A stretch of DNA of 64,000 nucleotides from Lepidostoma basale (Eukaryota > Arthropoda > Insecta > Trichoptera > Lepidostomatidae). The translations under genes and the position numbers were made by a program. Positions 58,001 through 64,000 of this stretch are shown here, piece after piece. Numbering within the stretch: the first letter of the stretch is position 1; each line of letters starts with the position of its first letter. The stretch is from assembly GCA_022606425.2 (NCBI GenBank), contig JAHDVF020000883.1, positions 186,001-250,000 on the forward strand. The letters run 5' to 3'. The notes below the pieces were generated by a model. That model worked only from the letters and a program-made list of their open reading frames with translations, did not search any database and was not told the origin of the DNA.

Positions 58001-61000
58001 TGTAGCCAGCCGCACAATCGGGACTAACATACACTCTGCGCGAGTCAGAGATGTGTAAAATAACCACCACACAGTGTATGCAGAGGGAAACACTCGCAAG
58101 TGCAAATAAAAACAATGCTCCAATCAATATTGCTGGTGACCCTTCCAGACGAGGAAATGTTAAACATTTGTTTCTCAAATTGGCCAGTGTATCAGTTTCC
58201 CTTTATTCTATATGGAAGTTACTCCTAGCATTAAACACAAAGTATCGGCCTTACAAGACAACATGGAATAAGACTCCATTATTTTTAATGCAATATAAAG
58301 GTCCAGTGTAGCAGACTGAATAACTTATTTATTGTTTCTTGAACAATGATGTAAAACTCTATATTTATTAACTAAAACGTCTCTTTTCTAGAAATTTTAT
58401 TATAGCTCCTGGAAATGTCATGTTTTACCTTTCTAAGGCATTATCAAATGTTTTCATCATTTGACTTTAGAAAGGCAAAACATGTCATTCCCATAAACTA
58501 ATAAAACTTCTAGAAAATGGGCATTTTCATTTGTATCGACTGAATAACTATTGTTCTACAACTTAAACAAACTTTTTTTTAAATATCAAAAGCAAATCTT
58601 ACAAATAGTGGTTAGAATATGGTATAAAGTAAAACCTTTGCATAGTAGAGTGAAACTCGTCTCGCGAGTGTGCAATACAAATGATGATATGTAGTAACAT
58701 AATACGACAGAAGAAAAATGAACTTAAATCACAAGTATTCCATTTCCATCATTGACAAACAAACACCCACAGCTCCGTGGAGACTCTCCCGCCAACAAAC
58801 CTTCCATCCCGCTGGACCGCGGGGGAGTCTCCACGCGCTGTGAGCGGTCGGGAGTGGCGTTCACTCTTGATGGGCACGGCCACTATAGCAACACGCGTGA
58901 AATCATTTGGGGGTTGGGACAGAGTGAGCCGCTCGCTGACCTTGCTGCGTATACGGAGACCACTCCTACACGCCCGCCTTCCCTATTATTATCACTACTT
59001 TGTTTAATGTTTAAATTTGAAACACTTTATTATATTAAACATAAAACAATTCACCAGTTCAGTTACGCCAATCTTTGTTGGCAAAACAGCTGTCGCAAAA
59101 ATCTCATGAAAAGTTTATTATGTTACATATAACAACAGCGTTTCAAATTAAAACATTGAATTAATGTTGAAGAATCAAATTGCAATTGAAAATTTGATAT
59201 ATTAAAATTGTAATTACTCGGAACTGAAGGAACCAAGATAAGACATTACTTGTAATAATTGATGTCAGTGTTAGTAAGATGTTTCATTGTAAAGGAAGGA
59301 AGGAAGGAGTGAGGGGCAGTGGCGGCGGCAAGGAGAGCGCGGGAGGAGGGGGGGTGCAGGCGTACCTTTCATTTCTAGCACGGCTCCGTCCGGCAAGTCC
59401 TTTCCATCCCTCCCTTCGCGCAACTTTTGTCTCTCGGTGAAAGTTTCCTCGTCGGGGACGATAACGACGGCCATTCGCTTGTACCCGAGGTTGAAGTCGC
59501 GCATCTTGCGGCGCTGCGCCGAGGGGTACACGTTGGTCTGGCGGGCCGAGATACGTTACGGGCGGGTTTAGTATACCACAAGAGGCCGGTCCGTGGCCAG
59601 GTCCGGATATAGATTAGGGGGGGGGCAAAACATTTCATTTAGACAGTGTTGGCATTACAGTGGCTGGCGCGCCCGCACTCCCAGCTCCCGCTCCCATTCG
59701 CTTCGGACTGCCTCCACAATTTACAACCACTGTGGAACGCAAATTAAACCTGCGATTGCTTTGGATTTCAAAATCTTTGTCCGACTTCTTCCAACTAATT
59801 TCTTAATATCCTTCGGATCAAGCCATTCAATTCGCAACTACTCATCCAACTGGATTTTTGATGAATAAATCCTTTATACTAAATCCATTAATTAATTTCT
59901 CACGCTGTCTTTCGCCTGGTATAATTCATGACATTAAAAATGGCTATAAACTGGCTACCTCTCACATGTCATTGAGAATCAATAACCATAAAATTGTATA
60001 CAGTAATTGGGTTCAAACAACTAATTATATACAAAAATGTGAAAGCAACTGGAGACTATCACATTAAAAGACTTAAGACATCCCATAAACCAGGAAAGAT
60101 ATCAGACTTTGGTGCAAACTGATCCCTAATATTGAATCTTTAAAAAAAAAAAAAACTAAAGCCCATTCTTCTTTCAATTCAATGTGAAATCAGTTCAGAG
60201 TCATATCCCATATAAATGTTCGGTTTAATAAAGGCAATGATATTGTGTTTTATAACTGGGATTCTATTCCTTCCTTCTAATCTAGTGTTAATTCTACTTT
60301 CAAGGCACAACAGGCAGCCTCTCCTCAGTACTAAGCGTGTTTTCACATCTTCCTACAAATTTATACACATAGATTGTACAACAGGTTCACTTCGGCAATT
60401 GACATTTTTCATATTGATGAAACAATGTTAAAAAAAAAAAACTCCAAATATTGGAGAGTATTCAGCATCGGCGTTACTTTGTTAATGCATTCTTCCAAAA
60501 AGGTGAATCAAATATATTTATATATGCAAGTCTATTTAAAATAAAGAATGTGAATCCCTTCCCTCCTATGTGTGCAATATGAACTCCCATTTCCTATTTA
60601 ATGGAAAGACTTCCAAAACCGCAGCAATCCTTTTGAAATAGACCCAAAAGTAATGAAATCTTTAATAAAAACGTACACAGAGCGTTGTAAATTGTAAAAA
60701 CTCACATAAAAATGTGGAAAACAGATCTACGTGTGTCCGGAGCAAATGGGAACAAGACGATGCCTTGCGAAATGGAAAACAATATATTTTCTGATAATCG
60801 CAACAGCCAAACGTCGGAATCTCTTTCGTCGCTATCATCCGATCGCTGGTCTATCTTCTCGTCGATAGGGTCCCTCCGAATCTCTGCAATTTATATATAT
60901 CTTATTATATAAAATATGTGACAGTTGAATTTGGCTCATAAGTGCTTAGCTTAGTTCTTACCGCCACCGGTGCCGGCCTTGGATCCTAATGTCCCCTAAG

Positions 61001-61796
61001 TAAAGTAGCTGACTTACGCCGTTACCTTCTTCTCGCCGAGTCCGCAGAGGGGCCTGCTCTCGTGCATACCTCCTTACCTCTCGGCCTTACCTTTAGGAAC
61101 TCCACTCCACCGGCGGGGCGGCAGACAGATTCGCAAGGAACAACACAATTCTCCTCGCTAAGTACCAAATGCAAGACGTCGAGCATTCATTCTTATAAAC
61201 GTTTGCCCGGAGAATTGATTACTCGTATCACAAAACCAAAGGAATGAAACACTAAGCTGTTGATTCCACTGCCTTCGCTATACTTTCTGTCACGCCTTCA
61301 CACTCTTACGGCACAGGATGGAATCAACATTTAGCAATTCATCCTATATAAATATTGAACTAGTATTTTCAGTATCAACAATTTTTTTTATTAATAATTT
61401 TGGACACTGGGACAATTTTTAAAGGATGATTTTAACCATTTTTTTAAGCAATGTATTCCAAAAACTCTGTTGTAGAGAAGAGTTTTAATATAAAAGATGC
61501 ACGGATGTTTAAAAGGGATACTGAGGACATTTTTGGAGCGCAATTTCGGTGTGAATAATATGTTGCTATTTCCTTTCACCGGGAGATACTATTGTCGTGT
61601 ATTGGAAGAGGGGGGGGGGGGGTCACCAGTGTCCAAAATGGAAGGGTCAAAGTGGAAGGAAGGCTACCTGGTCGAGGATGTAGTTGCGGCGGCGGTTGTG
61701 GGCGATGTCAATCAGCTTGACCACGCACTTGGTGGCCTTGGTGACCACCGTGTCCCAGCGGCCCTCGAACTGTTGCTTGAACGGCTTGCAATCCAC
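52049..61796 (-). CDS. hnRNP U-like protein (SAF-A family), 3' nine exons
   Basis: Family members bind RNA and chromatin in the nucleus and act in splicing and nuclear scaffold functions. Exons on the minus strand: 61668-61796, 59366-59537, 56986-57233, 56216-56357, 54964-55144, 54675-54837, 53314-53483, 52840-53052, 52049-52114 (stop 52049-52051). All junctions are GT/AG and phases agree except within 56986-57233. The first two exons encode the end of the P-loop kinase-like domain (QFEGRWDTVVTKATKCVVKL, RRRNYILDQ|TNVYPSAQRRKM, KRMAVVIVPDEETFTERQ, KDLPDGAVLEMK), continuing ANFVLPEKCMWLEEVVFSEQ. This matches hnRNP U (NFILDQTNV...QRRKM). Then come RGG-rich and Gln/Gly/Trp-rich exons and a short end (GYATALGTVGNTGAQSDAGK). 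SAP, SPRY and Walker A exons were not found in 61800-64000 and should lie further right. Fly counterpart by family: CG30122. Confidence 0.9.
52840..53052 (-). CDS. hnRNP U-like exon with poly-Gln and GGA repeats
   Basis: Encodes (Q)YGKAGGAGGAGG-type repeats, NKAVSAGPGGGAV, then about 18-20 consecutive Gln (CAA/CAG mixed), ATTQQHQIWAQYAQAYAQH. The acceptor is a tandem NAGNAG (ctcag|cag|TAC), which allows inclusion or loss of one Gln. The low-complexity segment is likely disordered and prion-like. Confidence 0.85.
53545..54593. mobile_element. Tigger/pogo-like element in an hnRNP U-like intron
   Basis: Flanked by TA. Ends CAGTAAAAGTCCGATAATTC and complement of CAGTCAAAGTCCATTAATTC. A second terminus-like sequence (CAGTGAAACCCGGATTTCAC at 53795) suggests a nested or composite element. 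No intact transposase. 1049 bp. Confidence 0.75.
54675..54837 (-). CDS. hnRNP U-like exon, Gly-run and Gln/Trp-rich
   Basis: NQAGGGQQ, ten Gly, SWGGHQQQGWGQTQQAGGW, then a Gln run and EGGGAWPTWGGQ. Donor is GTGCGT. Ends in phase 1, which matches the next exon (A|AC for Asn, then WSNWNQWGNWPQQ). Confidence 0.85.
54964..55144 (-). CDS. hnRNP U-like exon, RGG-rich
   Basis: GGGRDNRSEQPRRPPGPEPR, GGGPVRGGGAGGNYGRPAPS, QPPPMRGGAAPPMGRQNYNR. The RGG context indicates RNA binding and probable arginine methylation. Phase 2 in, phase 0 out. Confidence 0.87.
55145..55600. other. Intron, nothing recognised
   Basis: A moderately GC block at 55290-55400 (cctaggaggtgaaggagcga) has no identified match. Confidence 0.3.
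55613..55765. repeat. Hammerhead-like palindrome
   Basis: Minus strand of the left arm: CTGAAGA-T-GGAGA, loop, TCTCC-GAAACGTAGG, then ccgagaaggggaaatcacac. The right arm mirrors it on the plus strand (atctccgaaacatcggtcga). Arms about 60 bp. Confidence 0.75.
55857..56000 (-). repeat. L2-like LINE 3' fragment
   Basis: Shares ctcacctcgagggtgctttg and ttttgaaaaggtgggttttt with 10330-10640. Confidence 0.5.
56216..56357 (-). CDS. hnRNP U-like exon, RGG/RDN-rich
   Basis: In the frame set by the following exon: D|DRRGGGPGGWSRGWDGGRND, GWGGRDQGRDNRPREHFRGG, DRWSSGR. The alternative frame, read straight on from the previous exon, gives an Ala/Thr-rich text without RGG and does not continue into the next exon. 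Confidence 0.85.
56698..56789. repeat. Hammerhead-like palindrome (gatgccaact family)
   Basis: CTGATGA-A-ACTTGG-GT-CCAAGT-GAAACAAGTT with flanking arms ggttattataaatga / tcaattataataacc. Good core. Confidence 0.7.
56986..57233 (-). CDS. hnRNP U-like exon with an apparent 1-nt frameshift
   Basis: The first half reads ANFVLPEKCMWLEEVVFSEQ, KLEDARRTIERYNQEGRQAG in frame with the previous exon. The second half reads sensibly (MAPRRRPDERARYERPPPRP, LGMQPLRRNDR|R) only in another frame, which also gives the phase 1 end required by the next exon. The switch falls in a GC-rich run near 57075-57115. A missing base in the assembly is the simplest cause. Confidence 0.85.
57360..57490. repeat. Hammerhead-like palindrome (aggcgaaacat family)
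   Basis: Arms caaatgactattg...atttgataatg; right side TTGATAA-T-GTCTT-GGA-AGA-GTGAAACATGCC followed by ATAATAAAAC. A sister copy lies 1 kb away (58375-58520). Confidence 0.6.
57780..57850 (+). repeat. Hammerhead-like half-site
   Basis: ATGATGA-A-GCTC-TGGCAG-GAGT-GAAACCGGTC, followed by AGAATAAAG 17 bp later. Only the first C of the box differs from the core consensus. Confidence 0.6.
57851..58374. other. Intron, nothing recognised
   Basis: AT-rich; short ORFs at 57984-58311 have no domain. Confidence 0.3.
58375..58520. repeat. Hammerhead-like palindrome (aggcgaaacat family)
   Basis: Arms cctggaaatgtcatgtttta / caaaacatgtcattcccata around ctttctaaggcattatcaaa. The CTGA box is lost in this copy. 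Confidence 0.55.
58521..59365. other. Intron, nothing certain
   Basis: A GC-rich patch at 58760-58940 has no match. The GGAAGGAAGG run near 59298 is a microsatellite. Confidence 0.3.
59538..61667. other. Intron of the hnRNP U-like gene, no repeat identified
   Basis: A 2.1-kb intron. A minus-strand stretch at 60820-60890 (EIRRDPIDEKIDQRSDDSDE) after an AG is a weak exon candidate. G homopolymers occur at 59618 and 61610. Confidence 0.4.
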
Positions 61797-63319
61797 CTGC
61801 GAGAATGGGATACGTTACTCAGAGAGAGCGCATGTACCGGTTTACTCTTGGGCGGCGTGCAATATGAGGTTTGTTCAATCCTTATCTGCGGAAGGATCGG
61901 GGAAAAAAGGTTTTCCATTTTGTTTCTCGAGGGCCTCTTCATTCTTGGCACTTGATACTAATTGATCACCTGCGTACAAGTCATCAAAAATATAGGACAA
62001 ACAATATGGCAGGAAAATGAAATGAAATCTTCTTGTGTTTGCGCTTGATGTTGGAGAGTAGTGATATGGTGCTTCCTCGGATGGCTCAGTCCGCGAGCGG
62101 CGAGGCGGGGGCGCTCCGGTCCGAGCTGAGGTCAATGGCTGTGAAAAGCTTTATTTGTATAGGAAAAAAAGCTGGACTCACTCTATGCTCTACCGAGAGC
62201 ATTCACTGATGCAATTTGTGTCGGCGATCTCCGATCTTGGCTCAAGTCTTCGTCGGCCCATTGTCTGTGAAACACATCTTCTTAAACACAAAACACTTAT
62301 TCCCACAGAAATTAACGTCCGACTCTAAGAGATCGAAAAAAAAAACATTTGGCTTTGAACAAACATGGAATGCTTCATTTAGGCCCAAACAAAATCTTCT
62401 TTCTAAACAGAGAACACTCCGGATCAAACAGTAATCACTTCAATTTAGACGCAAAGTTTCCTAGACCAAATGAAGTTTCTATTTTTGGTCAAAACTAAGT
62501 TTTAATATAAAACAGAAAGCAGCTACAATTCCGTTCACAAAAATCTATTTAAGCGAAATATTTCAAAATATATATTTGTCGAAAGCAACGGCTTTTAATA
62601 TCTTCAAAAGTATTGTTTTAGCCTCCATGGCGCCGGTGGTACACATCATTTTCCAAGTCAACTTTTCTCATGAGAGTGTATCTTCTTTCTTCTTATTGCG
62701 AAAATCTATACCCTTGTTTGTGTAATGCTCTAAAGAAATCATAAATATGCACCTGAAATAAATCTGTAATAAAGACACAATACCAAATAAAGATAATAAC
62801 CAATATATGACATTTGGATTCAGGTTAACAGCAAAAATATAGCAGTGAGACATAGTAAATAATCTTACAAGACATTATTCCGCCCATACTCCTTTATCTA
62901 TAGAAACAAAAGGCAACATTCCTATCTGTATTACCTGTAGACTCCACCACGGATAGGGCCATTCCTTGTTAGTGGAAGGAGTATTCCATCTGTCATCTAA
63001 CAGTAGTCTGTCCGGCTTAGGGAGAATATTTGCAACAGTGAGTATCCCACTATTGGTTATAGAAAGTTATCTGATTGGATCCCGAGTACAAGTACAACAA
63101 TCTGTCAGTATGCTAAGCGGAATGCAAGTCCTATCATGTTGGAAGTTAGGAAACGGAATGCGTGCACATTTGTTCCAGCAACTTTTAGAAACCGTCAGCT
63201 GTGACACTAGATATTACTTACATTTTACCTAATAACCAATAACTCTTAAGATTTATAACTTTTTAAATTTTTTTTAGAAAAAAACTTTTAGAATCACTTT
63301 ACTGATGCATTGGATTATA
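61797..63319. other. Upstream part of the hnRNP U-like intron, weak exon candidates
   Basis: 62092-62140 (-) follows a cttttcacag acceptor and encodes a short terminal-looking peptide (IDLSSDRSAPASPLAD, stop). 62937-63032 (-) reads NILPKPDRLLLDDRWNTPST then NKEWPYPWWSLQ up to a GTAATA donor. Neither is part of the known hnRNP U fold, and I could not find the Walker A exon. Confidence 0.3.
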
Positions 63320-63818
63320 CAGTGCACTCCCGATTTTCCAGGATAGATGGTGAAAAAAAAATCCTGTATGCTTGATTTCCTGGTTAATCCGAAAACATGG
63401 AAAAAAATGTTTTAAAACTGCGCTTATGTGCTATACCTACTTGCTTAGTAAGACGCACACGTCGACAGCATCACACTTTTTGACTGGCTTTAATTTTTCG
63501 CCATGAATAGAAATTTGTCGGATGCCGTGTCTCTGTTTAAAGCGCGTCAACCACCCAGAAGACGCAGGACGCAATGAAATCACCTTGTAATTTCAATTCA
63601 TTGAAGAAGTGTTTAATTAAAGGCAATTTATTGAGTATGAACTACTCTGCGGGCGCTTTATTGCAAACTCCAAACTTTATGACACGACTATAGAGCCACA
63701 AACGTATGTTGGCAGTGGCGCAAAAGTGAACTATATGCCCAATATCATTGAATGACTCAAGTGTCCCGGATAATGCGATTCCTTGTTAACCTGACCCCAG
63801 AAAATCAGGAGTGTACTG
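63320..63818. mobile_element. Tigger/pogo-like MITE
   Basis: Flanked by TA on both sides; ends CAGTGCACTCCCGATTTTC and complement of CAGTACACTCCTGATTTTC. 499 bp, no transposase. The terminal CAGT with TA target is typical of pogo/Tigger elements. Confidence 0.8.
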
Positions 63819-63889
63819 TATAGCATATTTTTCTTCATAGCCTGTCTCCTGGACTGTCTATCTTGTGTGGCATCGGGTGTTGGATTGGA

Positions 63890-63930
63890 TTATATTGTAT
63901 CATGTAACGTGATGGTTAGTTAGTTATATA
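63890..63930 (+). mobile_element. RTE LINE tail remnant
   Basis: gtaacgtgatggttagttag matches the extreme 3' end of the RTE copies. Confidence 0.4.
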
Positions 63931-64000
63931 AAATATAATTGAAATATTTATTCACTTTTACCATTCTAAAAAAAAAGTCTAGTTTTTGTAAACTCACACT

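Overview
The window looks like nuclear DNA of an insect. The host genes have spliced exons with canonical GT/AG junctions, and most of the rest is decayed transposable elements. The protein matches (cofilin, exportin-7, an hnRNP U-like protein) read as insect orthologues. The cofilin protein and the RTE, CR1/Jockey, piggyBac, mariner and hAT repertoire fit a moth, butterfly or close relative (Lepidoptera or Amphiesmenoptera). That placement is inference; nothing here proves the species.

Three host genes are supported. (1) 6897-7295, + strand: the last coding exon of exportin-7 (XPO7/RanBP16); the rest lies beyond the left edge or is unrecognised. (2) 26660-44282, + strand: a complete cofilin/actin-depolymerising factor (twinstar) gene of four coding exons. 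The first contributes only the ATG and is separated by a 16.3 kb repeat-filled intron from the other three (42989-44282). (3) 52049-61796, - strand: the 3' part of an hnRNP U-like (SAF-A family) gene of at least nine exons. It runs from the end of the P-loop kinase-like domain through RGG and Gln/Gly/Trp-rich exons to the stop. Its 5' exons (SAP, SPRY, Walker A) were not found and probably lie to the right. One exon (56986-57233) needs a single-base frame change.

Layout: 1-6.9 kb holds LINE, mariner and piggyBac remnants and a 269-bp near-perfect palindrome. 7.3-26.5 kb is almost entirely repeats: CR1/Jockey and RTE-type LINE pieces, a tRNA-derived SINE, and a four-layer nest of insertions at 17.5-19.95 kb. 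26.66-42.99 kb is the first cofilin intron, with more RTE, L2-like, SINE, piggyBac and hAT copies. 43.2-43.9 kb is a minisatellite filling cofilin intron 2. 44.8-51 kb holds two more TTAA-flanked piggyBac derivatives and a mori-type mariner. 52-64 kb is the hnRNP U-like gene with a Tigger/pogo-like element in one intron and a second one near the right edge.

The most unusual signal is a set of about 17 dispersed short palindromes or half-palindromes built on one plan: CTGAnGA, one extra A/T, a short stem-loop, then GAAAC and a small self-complementary stretch, often followed by AATAAA. This is close to the hammerhead ribozyme core. They differ in sequence from site to site but keep the architecture, which suggests several families of a mobile element (Penelope-like or retrozyme-like) carrying degenerate hammerhead motifs.
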